Assembly: GCF_001676385.1 (NCBI RefSeq)
Contig: NZ_LYVJ01000010.1
Location: 62,001-126,000, forward strand
Direction of reading: 5' to 3'
From: Stenotrophomonas maltophilia
GTDB taxonomy: Bacteria > Pseudomonadota > Gammaproteobacteria > Xanthomonadales > Xanthomonadaceae
DNA length: 64,000 nucleotides
This document shows, piece by piece, positions 37,088-46,455 of the stretch (its first letter is position 1; every line of letters begins with the position of its first letter). Made by a program: the position numbers and the translations under genes. The notes under the pieces are model-generated. The model did no database searches and had not been told where the DNA came from. It saw only the letters and a program-made list of their open reading frames with translations.

Positions 37088-38469
37088 GCAATCGCCTCGT
37101 CAATCGCCGCCAGCGTGGTGTGCGCCAGCAGCTCCAGTTGTTCGTCATCCACGCAATAGGGTGGCATCCAATAAAGCACATCGCCCAAGGGCCGCAGCAC
37201 CACGCCGCGCCGGAGCGCCGCCCTGTAGGCCCGCAGGCCGAGCCGCAAAGCAGGGTTGAAGGGCGTGCGCCTGTTGCCGTCACGGGAAAGCTCGAAGGCC
37301 ACCACCATGCCAGCCTGGCGCACATCGGCCACCTGCGGATGGTCAGTGAACGGTGCCGCCAGCGTACCCATCACCGAAGCAATGCCGCGGTTGCGGGCGA
37401 TCACATCGTCGTCGCGGAAGATGTCCAGCGTCGCCAGTGCCGCCGCGCATGCGAGCGGATTGCCGGTATAGCTGTGCGAATGCAGGAACGCACGTTCACG
37501 GGAGTCGTCGAGGAAGGCTTCATACAACGCCTGCGTGGCCAGCACTGCAGCCAGAGGCAGGAAGCCGCCGGTCAGGCCCTTGGACAGGCACATCAGGTCC
37601 GGCATCACGCCGGCCTGCTCACAGGCGAAAAGGGTGCCGGTGCGACCGAAGCCGGTGGCGATTTCGTCAGCGATCATGAACGCGCCGTGTGCATCGCACA
37701 GTGCTCGCACGCGCTGCAGGTACACCGGATCGTGCATGCGCATGCCGCCGGCGCACTGCAGCCGTGGTTCGATGATCACCGCGCAGATTTCGCCGGGATG
37801 CCGATCGAAGAGGGAGGCCAGGCCATCGGCAGCCTGCTGCGCGCGACCCGCCGGGTCCTGGCCTGGTTCGGCCAGGTAGGCATCGGGCGAGGGCGCGAAC
37901 AGGCCTTCAGCCAGCAGCGGTGCGTAGACGCGGCGGTACAGAGGAATATCGCCCATGGCCAGCGCGCCAAGGGTCTCGCCGTGATAACCGTTCTCCAGCG
38001 CGATGAATCGCGTGCGCCGCCGCTCCCCGCGGTTCTGGAAATACTGGAAGGCCATCTTCAGCGCCACTTCCACGCCAGCCGAACCGTTGTCGGCATAGAA
38101 CACCTTGGCCAGGGGCGCGCGGCCGGGTTGGCGCGGTGCCAGCGCCAGCAGCCGCTCGGCCAGGGTGATCGCCGGCTCGTGCCCGAAGCCGGCCAGCATC
38201 ACCTGTTCCAGTTTCCCGGCCTGGGCCGCGATCGCGCCGCCGATGCGGGGTTCGGCGTGCCCGAACAGATTGGTCCACCAGCTGCTGACTGCGTCCAGGT
38301 AGCGGTTGCCGTCGTGGTCAAACAGCCATGCGCCTTCGCCACGGGCGATCGGCACCAGCGGCAGGGTATCCGGATGCTCGCGCATCTGCGTACAGGGGTG
38401 CCACAGCACCTGCAGGTCGCGCTGCCGCCAGTGGAGGGCCAGCGGGGAGGGGGGTGGGTCTGCTAGCAT
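37078..38469 (-). CDS. bioA: Adenosylmethionine-8-amino-7-oxononanoate aminotransferase
   Basis: Biotin pathway PLP enzyme that makes 7,8-diaminopelargonate; 463 aa. PLP Lys297 lies in LSKGLTGG, with IADEIATGFGRTG before it. SSWWTNLFGH near the N-terminus is typical of BioA. The start at 38469 (MLADPPP) fits the family; the upstream frame has no support. It is divergent from nudE with 77 bp between. No BirA operator-like palindrome was spotted in that gap. Other bio genes are not in the window. Confidence 0.95.
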   Translation of the reverse strand: MLADPPPSPLALHWRQRDLQVLWHPCTQMREHPDTLPLVPIARGEGAWLFDHDGNRYLDAVSSWWTNLFGHAEPRIGGAIAAQAGKLEQVMLAGFGHEPAITLAERLLALAPRQPGRAPLAKVFYADNGSAGVEVALKMAFQYFQNRGERRRTRFIALENGYHGETLGALAMGDIPLYRRVYAPLLAEGLFAPSPDAYLAEPGQDPAGRAQQAADGLASLFDRHPGEICAVIIEPRLQCAGGMRMHDPVYLQRVRALCDAHGAFMIADEIATGFGRTGTLFACEQAGVMPDLMCLSKGLTGGFLPLAAVLATQALYEAFLDDSRERAFLHSHSYTGNPLACAAALATLDIFRDDDVIARNRGIASVMGTLAAPFTDHPQVADVRQAGMVVAFELSRDGNRRTPFNPALRLGLRAYRAALRRGVVLRPLGDVLYWMPPYCVDDEQLELLAHTTLAAIDEAIACA

Positions 38470-38546
38470 TTCGGGCTCATGAACATGTTGCTGCCTGCAC
38501 ATTCTATCGGCCCCGGCGCGGGCGCCGGCTGTCACGGAGATTCCGC

Positions 38547-39110
38547 ATGAACGATGCCCGTGCCGGCCGTCGCCTGCCGATCATCCATCGGATCACCGAT
38601 GAGGAGAACGGCCCCTTCCAGCGCCAGCATCTGGACCTGGAGTTCTCCAACGGCGAGCGTCGCCGTTTCGAACGCCTGGTCAGCCGTGGCCATGGCGCGG
38701 TGGTGGTGGTACCGATGCTTGATGACGAGACCGTGCTGCTGGTCCGTGAATACGCCGCCGGCATGCACCGCTATGAGCTGGGCCTGGTGAAGGGGCGGAT
38801 CGATGCCGGCGAGACCCCCGGGCAGGCCGCCGATCGCGAGCTGAAGGAAGAGGCCGGCTACGGTGCGCGCCGGATCGACGTGCTGCGCGCGATGACGTTG
38901 GCCCCGACCTACATGAGCCATCAGTCGTGGCTGGTGGTGGCACGCGACCTGTATCCGGAAAAGCTGGCCGGCGATGAGCCGGAAGAACTGGAAGTGGTGC
39001 CGTGGAGACTGGCCGACCTGGACCAGCTCATGCTGCGTGAGGACTTCTCCGAGGGACGTTCGCTGGCGGCGCTGTTCATCGCCCGCCAGTGGCTGCAGGG
39101 CAGGCGATGA
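38547..39110 (+). CDS. nudE: ADP-compound Nudix hydrolase NudE
   Basis: 187 aa. A complete Nudix box starts at Gly83 (GRIDAGETPG..RELKEEAGY, residues 83-105). Hydrolyses ADP-ribose, NADH and related dinucleotides. The ATG at 38547 follows a GGAGA ribosome site. It overlaps cysQ by 4 nt (ATGA), the first of several tight junctions in nudE-cysQ-mazG-ynfA, which groups nucleotide house-cleaning enzymes. Confidence 0.93.
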   Translation: MNDARAGRRLPIIHRITDEENGPFQRQHLDLEFSNGERRRFERLVSRGHGAVVVVPMLDDETVLLVREYAAGMHRYELGLVKGRIDAGETPGQAADRELKEEAGYGARRIDVLRAMTLAPTYMSHQSWLVVARDLYPEKLAGDEPEELEVVPWRLADLDQLMLREDFSEGRSLAALFIARQWLQGRR

Positions 39111-39910
39111 TCAAGCTGACCACGGATCTGCGCGAGACCGCCATCGCCATCGCCCAGGAAGCCGGGCGGGCGATCATGCGGGTCTACAACGACGGCTTCG
39201 ACGTCACCGTGAAGGCCGACGACAGCCCGGTCACCGCTGCTGACCTGGCCGCCGACCGGATCATCCAGCAGGGCCTGCGCCAGCTGACCCCCGACCTGCC
39301 GATCCTCTCGGAGGAATCAGCGATGGTGCCGTGGGAACAGCGCCGGCATTGGGGCGCGTACTGGCTGGTCGACCCGCTCGATGGCACCCGGGACTTCGTC
39401 AAGCGCAACGGCGAGTTCAGCGTCAACATCGCGCTGATCTACCAGGGCGCGCCGGCCTTCGGCGTGGTCCAGGCGCCGGTGACCGGCATCGTCTGGCACG
39501 CGATGCGCGGCGAGCTGGCGTATCGCCGCCAGGGAGTGCACGACACCGTGCTGCGCACCCGCACACCGGCGACCGCGCCGTTGCGGGTTGCTGCCAGCCG
39601 CTCGCATCGTTCACCGGAGACCATCGCCCTGCTCGGTCGCATGGGTGACATTGAAACCGTGGTGCAGGGGTCTTCGCTGAAATTCTGCCGCATCGCCGAG
39701 GGCGGCCTGGATGTCTATCCGCGACTGGGACCCACCTCCGAATGGGATACCGCCGCCGGCCAGTGCGTGCTGCACGCCGCGGGTGGCGCGGTGCTGTCGG
39801 CGGTGACCGGCAAGCCGTTCCGCTACAACCGCCGCGAGACGCTGTTGAACGGCGACTTCATCGCACTTGGCGACACCAGCCTGCCATGGCGCGACTGGTT
39901 GTCCGACTGA
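39107..39910 (+). CDS. cysQ: 3'(2'),5'-bisphosphate nucleotidase CysQ
   Basis: Removes PAP formed in sulfate assimilation; 267 aa. Metal-binding signature: LSEES (Glu70), DPLDGTRDF (Asp89, Asp92) and SEWDTAAG near the C-terminus, as in the inositol-monophosphatase fold. The ATG overlaps the nudE stop. Confidence 0.94.
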   Translation: MIKLTTDLRETAIAIAQEAGRAIMRVYNDGFDVTVKADDSPVTAADLAADRIIQQGLRQLTPDLPILSEESAMVPWEQRRHWGAYWLVDPLDGTRDFVKRNGEFSVNIALIYQGAPAFGVVQAPVTGIVWHAMRGELAYRRQGVHDTVLRTRTPATAPLRVAASRSHRSPETIALLGRMGDIETVVQGSSLKFCRIAEGGLDVYPRLGPTSEWDTAAGQCVLHAAGGAVLSAVTGKPFRYNRRETLLNGDFIALGDTSLPWRDWLSD

Positions 39911-39923
39911 CCCTGGAGGCCGC

Positions 39924-40763
39924 ATGAGCGCGCACGACACCCCCACCTCCGGCAGCGCCGCCAGCCATGAGCTGGAACGCCTGCTGGCCATCATGGCGCG
40001 CCTGCGCGATCCGCAGGGCGGCTGCCCCTGGGACCTGGAGCAGGACTTCTCGACCATCGCCCCCTACACCATCGAGGAAGCCTACGAAGTGGCCGATGCC
40101 ATCGACCGGGGCGACCTTGACGATCTCTGCGATGAGCTTGGCGATCTGCTGCTGCAGGTGGTGTTCCATGCGCGCATGGCGGAGGAACAGGGGGCCTTTG
40201 CCTTCGCCGATGTCGCCCGCGCGATCAGTGACAAGATGCAGCGCCGCCACCCGCATGTGTTTGCCGATGCCAGCGTCGACGATGCGGACGGGGTGATGCG
40301 CAACTGGGAGGCGATCAAGCGCGCCGAACGCACGGCCAAGGGCGAGCAGGACCGCTCCGCGCTGGCTGGTATCTCGCGTGGCCTGCCGGAGTGGCAGCGC
40401 GCGGTGAAACTGCAGTCGCGCGCGGCCAGGGTCGGTTTCGACTGGCCGGGCCCGCTGCCGGTGCTGGACAAGGCTGCCGAGGAACTGCAGGAGCTGCGCG
40501 AAGAGTTCGAGCGCGGCGACATTGCTGGCAACCGTGCGCGGCTGCAGGAGGAACTGGGTGACCTGCTGTTTGTCTGCGCCAACCTCGCCCGCCATGCCGA
40601 CCTCGACCTGGGCGCCGCACTGCGTGGGGCCAATCACAAGTTCGAGCGTCGCTTCCGGGCGATGGAAGCGCAGGCCGCAGCGCAGGGCAGTGCGTTGGCT
40701 GCGATGGACCTGGATGCGCAGGAAGCGCTCTGGCGGCACGCCAAGGCCGCAGAAAAGGCGTGA
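39924..40763 (+). CDS. mazG: Nucleoside triphosphate pyrophosphohydrolase MazG
   Basis: 279 aa with two MazG domains. The N-terminal one has [10 protein letters not shown] and [13 protein letters not shown]; the C-terminal one has [11 protein letters not shown] and [16 protein letters not shown], both giving the EExxE..ExxD metal pattern. Degrades non-canonical NTPs and can lower ppGpp in E. coli. The ATG at 39924 follows CTGGAGG. It overlaps ynfA by GTGA. Confidence 0.94.
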   Translation: MSAHDTPTSGSAASHELERLLAIMARLRDPQGGCPWDLEQDFSTIAPYTIEEAYEVADAIDRGDLDDLCDELGDLLLQVVFHARMAEEQGAFAFADVARAISDKMQRRHPHVFADASVDDADGVMRNWEAIKRAERTAKGEQDRSALAGISRGLPEWQRAVKLQSRAARVGFDWPGPLPVLDKAAEELQELREEFERGDIAGNRARLQEELGDLLFVCANLARHADLDLGAALRGANHKFERRFRAMEAQAAAQGSALAAMDLDAQEALWRHAKAAEKA

Positions 40764-41089
40764 AGACGCTGGGTCTGTTCCTGCTGACCGCGCTGGCCGA
40801 GATCGTCGGTTGCTACCTGCCATGGTTGTGGCTGCGCAAGGGCGGCAGCATCTGGCTGCTGCTGCCGGCCGCCGCCAGCCTGGCCCTGTTCGCCTGGCTG
40901 CTGACCCTGCACCCCACCGCGAGCGGCCGCGTCTATGCCGCCTACGGCGGCGTCTACGTCGGCGCCGCGTTGTTCTGGCTGTGGCTGGTCGATGGCGTGC
41001 GTCCCGGCCGCTGGGACTTGCTCGGTGCCGCGCTCTGCCTGGTCGGCATGGCCGTGATCATGTTCGGGCCGCGCACGTCCTCGGCGTAG
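40760..41089 (+). CDS. ynfA: YnfA-family small membrane protein
   Basis: 109 aa, four predicted transmembrane helices, UPF0060/YnfA family related to small multidrug transporters. Conserved [14 protein letters not shown] and [16 protein letters not shown] are seen. It starts with GTG overlapping the mazG stop. Its TAG stop lies inside a GTAG palindrome, so the repeat supplies the stop codon. Confidence 0.9.
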   Translation: MKTLGLFLLTALAEIVGCYLPWLWLRKGGSIWLLLPAAASLALFAWLLTLHPTASGRVYAAYGGVYVGAALFWLWLVDGVRPGRWDLLGAALCLVGMAVIMFGPRTSSA

Positions 41090-41112
41090 CGCCGAGCCAT
41101 GCTCGGCTCCAG
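41085..41112. repeat. GTAG palindrome that supplies the ynfA stop
   Basis: GTAGCGCCGAGCCATGCTCGGCT, i.e. GTAG followed by GCCGAGC/GCTCGGC; the TAG of GTAG is the ynfA stop. A separate GGCAAGGC/GCCTTGCC hairpin follows at about 41115-41145. Confidence 0.75.
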
Positions 41113-41278
41113 CGGCAGGCAAGGCCGGGTTCCCCCGCCTTGCCGGCATCTGCGGGTTCCCTCCGGCGACTTTCCGGCACCCGCTGTCCTGGTACCGGGC
41201 ACTGGGTGTGCCTGCGGCTGTGCACGCCGGTTTCACGCGCTATGCTGCGGTCTGGATGCAACTGATAAGGAAAGCGCG

Positions 41279-42238
41279 ATGTTCCCGACCATGTTCTTTA
41301 CGGTGGTACTGGCCTTCGTGGCCGTGGTGATCCTGTTCAAGGCGGTTCGCATGGTGCCACAGGGGTACGAATGGACTGTCGAGCGCTTCGGGCGCTACAC
41401 CCACACCATGACACCCGGCCTGCACTTCCTCATCCCGATCGTCTACGGGGTGGGGCGCAAGGTGAACATGATGGAGCAGGTGCTGGACGTGCCGAGCCAG
41501 GAAGTGATCACCAAGGACAACGCTGCCGTGCGGGTGGATGGCGTGGTGTTCTTCCAGGTCCTGGATGCAGCCAAGGCAGCCTATGAAGTGGCCAACCTGG
41601 AAGTGGCGATGATCGCGCTGGTACAGACCAACATCCGCACCGTGATCGGTTCGATGGACCTGGACGAATCATTGAGCCAGCGCGAGGTGATCAACGCGCA
41701 GCTGCTGAGCGTCGTCGACCACGCCACCAACCCGTGGGGCGTGAAGGTCAACCGCATCGAGATCCGCGACATCCAGCCGCCGCGCGACCTGCTCGATGCG
41801 ATGGCGCGGCAGATGAAGGCAGAGCGTGAGAAGCGCGCGCAGATTCTCGAGGCGGAGGGTTCGCGGCAGTCGGAGATCCTGCGTGCCGATGGCGAGAAGC
41901 AGGCCACCGTGCTGGAGGCCGAAGGCCGTCGCGAAGCTGCGTTTCGCGATGCCGAGGCGCGCGAGCGCCTGGCCGAGGCCGAAGCGAAAGCGACCCAGGT
42001 GGTGTCGGCCGCGATCGCCGAAGGTGATGTGCAGGCGATCAACTACTTCGTCGCGCAGAAGTACGTGGAAGCGTTCAAGGAACTGGCCAGTTCGCCGAAC
42101 CAGAAGCTGGTGCTGATGCCGATGGAAGCCAGTGGCGTGATCGGTTCGATCGCTGGCGTGGCCGAGCTGGCCAAGCAGGCGCTGGCTTCGCAGAACAAGG
42201 TGCCGGCGGGCAACCGGCCGCCGCCGATCGGAGGCTGA
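41279..42238 (+). CDS. qmcA: SPFH-domain membrane protein QmcA (stomatin/prohibitin-like)
   Basis: 319 aa. One N-terminal membrane helix (about 5-25), a band-7 SPFH domain (about 30-200), and a Glu/Ala/Arg-rich coiled coil (about 205-270) that drives oligomerisation. Likely a membrane microdomain scaffold that works with FtsH-type proteolysis in E. coli. The start at 41279 has ATAAGGAAA upstream. One nt separates it from the NfeD-like gene, its usual partner. Confidence 0.92.
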   Translation: MFPTMFFTVVLAFVAVVILFKAVRMVPQGYEWTVERFGRYTHTMTPGLHFLIPIVYGVGRKVNMMEQVLDVPSQEVITKDNAAVRVDGVVFFQVLDAAKAAYEVANLEVAMIALVQTNIRTVIGSMDLDESLSQREVINAQLLSVVDHATNPWGVKVNRIEIRDIQPPRDLLDAMARQMKAEREKRAQILEAEGSRQSEILRADGEKQATVLEAEGRREAAFRDAEARERLAEAEAKATQVVSAAIAEGDVQAINYFVAQKYVEAFKELASSPNQKLVLMPMEASGVIGSIAGVAELAKQALASQNKVPAGNRPPPIGG

Positions 42239-42239
42239 C

Positions 42240-42674
42240 ATGCGCTGGGACGTTGCAGGTTGGGGCATGTTGGCGCTGCTGCTGTTCGCTGCCGAGGCAC
42301 TGGCGCCGGGCGCGTTCATGCTGTGGATCGGCATCGGCGCGGCAGCGGTGTTCGTGCTGGTGGCGGTCTTCAGCGACATCCCACTGCTGTGGCAGGTCGT
42401 CGCCTTCGTGCTGCTGAGCATTGTCTCGATCCAGTGCTACAGGCGCTGGGGGCGGCCGCGGGCACGGCCCAGCGATGCACCGCTGCTCAACCGCCGCGCG
42501 GAGCAGCTGATTGGCAGGGAGGTCACGCTGCAGCAGGGAATCGTGGGTGGGCAGGGACGCATCAGCATCGATGATGCATCCTGGCAGGTGAGCGGCCCCG
42601 ATCTGCCAGCCGGCGCGCGGGTGAGGATATGCAGCGTGCAGGGCACCGTGCTGGTGGTCGAGTCCGCCGCCTAG
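42240..42674 (+). CDS. NfeD-like membrane protein
   Basis: 144 aa. Two or three N-terminal membrane helices (about 5-65), then a C-terminal OB-fold NfeD domain (GREVTLQQGIVGGQGRI). The pairing with an SPFH protein immediately upstream is the classic NfeD-stomatin arrangement (E. coli qmcA-ybbJ). Confidence 0.88.
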   Translation: MRWDVAGWGMLALLLFAAEALAPGAFMLWIGIGAAAVFVLVAVFSDIPLLWQVVAFVLLSIVSIQCYRRWGRPRARPSDAPLLNRRAEQLIGREVTLQQGIVGGQGRISIDDASWQVSGPDLPAGARVRICSVQGTVLVVESAA

Positions 42675-42763
42675 CGCAGCGCCCGCGTGGCCACCGGACC
42701 CGCATGCCGCGGCCCGGTCCGCATGACGCTGCGCTGCGGCACGCCTGCGGGCGGCCGATCTGG

Positions 42764-42769
42764 GATAAT
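42764..42769 (+). promoter_or_regulatory. Candidate -10 box of gcvT
   Basis: GATAAT in TGGGATAATGG, 36 bp before the gcvT start; no convincing -35. No glycine-riboswitch fold was recognised between nfeD and gcvT. Confidence 0.35.
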
Positions 42770-42804
42770 GGGGATTCTTGTTTCCTCTGTTGCCGGACCC
42801 GGTC

Positions 42805-43917
42805 ATGACCCAGAAGACGCTGCTCAACGATACCCACCGCGCCCTTGGCGCCAAGATGGTCGATTTCGGGGGTTGGGACATGCCCATCCACTACGGCTCG
42901 CAGCTGGACGAGCATCATCTGGTGCGCCGCGATGCCGGCGTGTTCGACGTCAGCCACATGACCGTGGTCGACCTGCGCGGCGAGCAGGTCAAGCCGTTCC
43001 TGCGCCGCCTGCTGGCCAACTCGATCGACAAGCTGAAGGTGACCGGCAAGGCGCTGTACTCGTGCATGCTGAATCCGCGCGGCGGCGTCATCGACGACCT
43101 GATCGTCTACTACCTGGGTGAGGATTTCTTCCGCATGGTGGTCAATGCATCCACCCGCGAGAAGGACCTGGCCTGGCTGCGAGAGCAGGCCGCGCCGTTC
43201 GGCGTTTCCGTCGAGCAGCGCCCGGACCTGGCCATCCTCGCCGTGCAGGGTCCGCAGGCGCGCGACATCGTCATCGGCCTGGCGCGTGAAGCCGACCGCG
43301 AAGCCCTTGCCGGACTGGGCCGCTTCGCCGCCCTGCAGGCGCAGTCCGACGACGGCGTCGAGCTGTTCGTCGCGCGCACCGGCTACACCGGTGAGGATGG
43401 GTTCGAGATCCTGCTGCCGCAGGATGCCGTGGTCGCCTTCTGGAACCGCCTGCTGGCGGCGGGCGTGAAGCCGGCCGGCCTCGGCGCGCGCGACACCCTG
43501 CGCCTGGAAGCGGGCATGAACCTGTACGGCCAGGACATGGACGAAGCGACCAGCCCGTATGAAGCGGCGCTGGCCTGGACCGTGTCGCTGGACGAAGGCC
43601 GCGACTTCATCGGCCGCGACGTGCTGGAGGCGCAGAAGGCTGCCGGCACCGCGCGCCAGATGATCGGCCTGGTGATGGACGAGAAGGGCGTGCTGCGCCA
43701 TGGCCAGGCGGTGACCACCGCCAGCGGCCAGGGCGAGATCCTGTCCGGCACCTTCTCGCCGACCCTGGCCAAGGGCATCGCCTTCGCCCGCGTGCCGGCG
43801 GGTGAACTCGGCGAGGTCACCGTCGACATCCGCGGCCGGCAGGTGCCGGTGCGCGTGGTCAAGTTCCCGTTCGTGCGCGAAGGCCAGGCCCAGCCCGGCG
43901 TGCTCCCCGGCAACTGA
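42805..43917 (+). CDS. gcvT: Glycine cleavage system T protein (aminomethyltransferase)
   Basis: 370 aa, tetrahydrofolate-dependent enzyme that releases ammonia and passes the methylene group from lipoyl-GcvH. Family core: [19 protein letters not shown], and [11 protein letters not shown] in the middle, with the GcvT C-terminal barrel at the end. Start MTQKT at 42805; the upstream frame is unsupported. gcvH follows after 94 bp; gcvP is not in the window. Confidence 0.96.
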   Translation: MTQKTLLNDTHRALGAKMVDFGGWDMPIHYGSQLDEHHLVRRDAGVFDVSHMTVVDLRGEQVKPFLRRLLANSIDKLKVTGKALYSCMLNPRGGVIDDLIVYYLGEDFFRMVVNASTREKDLAWLREQAAPFGVSVEQRPDLAILAVQGPQARDIVIGLAREADREALAGLGRFAALQAQSDDGVELFVARTGYTGEDGFEILLPQDAVVAFWNRLLAAGVKPAGLGARDTLRLEAGMNLYGQDMDEATSPYEAALAWTVSLDEGRDFIGRDVLEAQKAAGTARQMIGLVMDEKGVLRHGQAVTTASGQGEILSGTFSPTLAKGIAFARVPAGELGEVTVDIRGRQVPVRVVKFPFVREGQAQPGVLPGN

Positions 43918-43962
43918 TCCGGACATGCCGGTCGCCACCGTCAGCAAGGGCGACCGGTTGGT

Positions 43963-43968
43963 TACACT
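43963..43968 (+). promoter_or_regulatory. Candidate -10 box of gcvH
   Basis: TACACT in GGTTACACTAGCC, 43 bp before the gcvH start, with a weak -35. It would let gcvH be transcribed separately from gcvT. Confidence 0.3.
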
Positions 43969-44011
43969 AGCCCCGTTTTTTCCACCCCCTGCATATTTCT
44001 GGAGCAGTCCC

Positions 44012-44407
44012 ATGAGCGAGATCCCCGGCGACCTCAAGTTCCTCAAGTCCCATGAGTGGGCCCGTGTCGAAGGCAACGGCCGCGTCACCGTCGGTATTTC
44101 CGACCACGCCCAGGGCCTGCTGGGTGACCTGGTCTACGTCGAACTGCCGGAAGTCGGCGCCGAGGCCAAGGCCGGCGAACAGATCGCCGTCGTCGAGTCG
44201 GTAAAGGCCGCCTCGGACGTCTACAGCCCGGTCAGCGGCAAGGTGGTCGAGGTCAACTCGGCCCTGTCCGACAAGCCGGAAACCATCAATGAAGATGCCT
44301 ATGGCGAAGGCTGGATGTTCGTGGTCGAGCTGACCAACACCGAAGAGGTCAACGACCTGCTGGATCCGGACGCGTACGCCGAAGTCCTGGAGAACGACGA
44401 CCACTGA
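44012..44407 (+). CDS. gcvH: Glycine cleavage system H protein
   Basis: 131 aa lipoyl carrier. Lipoyl Lys65 lies in [14 protein letters not shown], the family consensus. Start at 44012 after CTGGAGCAG. A strong Rho-independent terminator follows 20 bp after the stop, closing the unit. Confidence 0.97.
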   Translation: MSEIPGDLKFLKSHEWARVEGNGRVTVGISDHAQGLLGDLVYVELPEVGAEAKAGEQIAVVESVKAASDVYSPVSGKVVEVNSALSDKPETINEDAYGEGWMFVVELTNTEEVNDLLDPDAYAEVLENDDH

Positions 44408-44427
44408 GTCGCCGCCAGCGGTTCTGG

Positions 44428-44455
44428 AAACGGCCACCTTCGGGTGGCCGTTTTT
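44428..44455 (+). terminator. Rho-independent terminator after gcvH
   Basis: Stem AAACGGCCACC with TTCG loop and GGTGGCCGTTT, running into TTTTTGTTTT. Confidence 0.9.
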
Positions 44456-44460
44456 GTTTT

Positions 44461-45182
44461 GGCGACCGCTTCGGACTCATGGCAGTGGCTTCGCAGCGCA
44501 CCCGCGGCGGGGCACCAGCGGGCCGTCGAACGGCACCGATCAGCGTGCGCAGTTTTGCGCAAATCCGCGTTTCCACCCCACGCCGGCGTACCCGGATGTG
44601 AAAAAAATTCTGCCCCCGTTGCAGTGCCGTTGTGCCGGCGCTGGCGGTGACGCGGGGCATTGCCAGCGACGCGTGCCTATCGTGATGGCGAAACTGGATG
44701 CCTTTGCGCGGAGCGCTTATTTCAAGTGTTTTTTGTTCAATGCACGTGCCTGCATTGCCACGGGCGATGCGTGCGAACGGTGCCTTGTTGGTTGTCGCGG
44801 GCGCGCCGCAGCGTCGATGCCGCTGCCGCCGTGGATCGTGGCGATGTGAAAATTTTTCGCGGGGGTTGTTGACAGTAAAAAAAACCGTGATTAGGTTTCG
44901 CCTCAGCAGACCTTGCCTGCCTAACCGAGTGCGCAGAATCAATCGTCCGATGCGAAGCAGCCCCTTCAAGACCACCGCGCCCCTGATGACGGTGGACACG
45001 GCCCCGCTTCCCCCGGAGAAATGCAAGGCAGCTTCCGTTCCGATGTCCGCTCCGCCGATCGAGGTGGGCATCGCCGTATCCGTAACGGCGCGCCAGACGC
45101 GCCGGCGGTCCCCGCACGCAGCACCCGCGGGTTTGATCCACCTGGGCGTTTCAACTCCCTATCACTGACGAGGAGCCATCCC
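44461..45182. other. Gene-free region and long leader of the H1-like gene
   Basis: 722 bp with no credible gene on either strand; frames crossing it have no conserved features and one runs through the gcvH terminator. Base composition is patchy, with short A and T runs around 44595-44605, 44720-44740 and 44845-44890. The downstream 285 bp, from the promoter to the ATG, would be an unusually long 5' leader. Confidence 0.6.
44869..44897 (+). promoter_or_regulatory. Candidate promoter of the H1-like gene
   Basis: Perfect -35 TTGACA (44869-44874), 17-nt A-rich spacer, -10 TAGGTT (44892-44897). It lies about 285 bp before the start codon. Confidence 0.6.
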
Positions 45183-45659
45183 ATGGCAACCAAGAAAGCT
45201 GCGAAGAAAAAGCCCGCCGCCAAGAAAGCGGTGAAGAAGGTCGCGAAGAAGGCCGCTGCCAAGAAGGCAGTGAAGAAGGTCGCGAAGAAGGCAACTGCCA
45301 AGAAGGCGGTGAAGAAGGCTGCGAAGAAGGTCGCCAAGAAGACCACTGCGAAGAAGGCGGTGAAGAAGGCGGCGAAGAAGGTAGCCCGGAAGCCGGCCAA
45401 GAAGACCGCCAAGAAGGCCGTCAAGAAGGTCGCCAAGAAGGCAGTGAAGAAGACTGCCAAGAAGGCCGCCAAGAAGACCACTGCCCGCAAGCCGGCCAAG
45501 AAGGTCGCCAAGAAGGCGGTGAAGAAGACCGCTAAGAAGGCCACCAAGAAGGCTGCCCCGAAGAAGGCTGCGAAGAAGGTCGCCAAGCGCAAGCCGGCCG
45601 CCCGCAAGAAGAAGGCTGCTCCGGTCGCTCTGCCGGCAACCCCGGCGCCGCTGATCTAA
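45183..45659 (+). CDS. Histone H1-like lysine/alanine-rich DNA-binding protein
   Basis: 158 aa composed almost wholly of KKA/KKV/KKT units (AKKAVKKVAKKA-type repeats) with a short non-repetitive end (VALPATPAPLI). Resembles eukaryotic H1 tails, chlamydial Hc and Pseudomonas AlgP, and probably compacts or coats DNA. The DNA is correspondingly repetitive (AAGAAGG units), so copy number may vary between strains. Start at 45183 after GAGGAG. An in-frame extension back to 45021 is possible but is not lysine-rich and lacks a ribosome site. Confidence 0.9.
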   Translation: MATKKAAKKKPAAKKAVKKVAKKAAAKKAVKKVAKKATAKKAVKKAAKKVAKKTTAKKAVKKAAKKVARKPAKKTAKKAVKKVAKKAVKKTAKKAAKKTTARKPAKKVAKKAVKKTAKKATKKAAPKKAAKKVAKRKPAARKKKAAPVALPATPAPLI

Positions 45660-45683
45660 GTACTTCCCGATAGCCGCATCCTG

Positions 45684-45726
45684 AAACCCCCTTCCCTGTT
45701 GCCCAGCAGGGAGGGGGTTTTTTTAT
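45684..45726 (+). terminator. Rho-independent terminator after the H1-like gene
   Basis: Stem AAACCCCCTTCCCTG with CAGGGAGGGGGTTT, followed by a T run. Its end overlaps the stop codon of the LysR remnant on the other strand. Confidence 0.85.
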
Positions 45727-46455
45727 GCCCTGGGGCTGGTGCTGGCAGGGGGCGGAAAGCGCTCCACCAGGAAGTCGAGGAAACTGCGCAGGCGGGTCGA
45801 GCGGTAGCGAGCGTGGGCATAGACCACATGCATTGGCCGGCCGGCCCGGCCCTGCTCGGGGAACAGTTGTACCAGCCGCCCGGCGTCGACATCGGCGGCC
45901 AGCAGCAGATCTGCCTGCAGCACGATGCCCAGTCCATGCAGTGCCGCCGCACGCAGTGCTTCACCGTTGTTGATCTGCAGCCGTGCGCTGGGCGCCCCGT
46001 CGAGCCTGCCTGCATCGGCTTGAAGCCACTGCGCCAGCGCGCTGGGGTCGAACGACAGGCATTGGTGCCCGGCAAGCGCCTGCAGGTTCCGGGGTGTGCC
46101 GTGGCGGGCAAGATACCCGGGCGAGGCGCACATCATCAGCCGGTAGGGCGTGAGCGCCCGCGCCACCAGTGCCGTACTGCCGGCCAGCGTGCCGATGCGC
46201 AGGGCGGCTTCAAACCCTTCCTCGGCCAGATCGACCACGCGATCGGTCAGGGTCACCTCGACGCGGACATCCGGATAGCGCGCCAGGTAATCGGCCAATG
46301 CTGGTACCAGTGCATGGGTGCCGAAGATCACCGGTGCGCTGATGCGCAGCGTGCCGGCAGGTGCCAGCTGCTGGTGCTGGGCCTGTGCTTCGGTCTCGTG
46401 CACCAGGCGCAGGATCTCCTTGCAGCGGAGGTAGTAGTCCTCGCCGAAGGGCAGC
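45723..46455 (-). pseudogene. LysR-family regulator remnant (helix-turn-helix missing)
   Basis: About 240 C-terminal residues of a LysR regulator: the end of the linker helix (GEDYYLRCKEIL) and the effector-binding domain (GTLRISAPVIFG through VERFPPPAS). The DNA-binding N-terminus is absent. Upstream on this strand the frame stays open but reads antisense to the SDR remnant, so it is not LysR sequence. It could at most make an inactive effector domain. Divergent LysR-SDR pairs are common, and the abutting ends suggest one deletion removed both starts and the intergenic promoter. Confidence 0.8.

Noticed and set aside
42675..42804. Possible glycine riboswitch before gcvT
   Set aside because: The 130-bp gap shows no paired glycine-aptamer core; only a GC-rich hairpin and a -10-like box were seen.
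44349..45071. A 240-codon minus-strand frame between gcvH and the H1-like gene
   Set aside because: It runs through the gcvH terminator and into gcvH antisense, with no recognisable domain.
45183..45659. Regular AAGAAGG repeats that could look like a tandem or CRISPR-like array
   Set aside because: They are codons for a Lys/Ala-rich protein in a single frame; spacing is irregular and there are no unique spacers.
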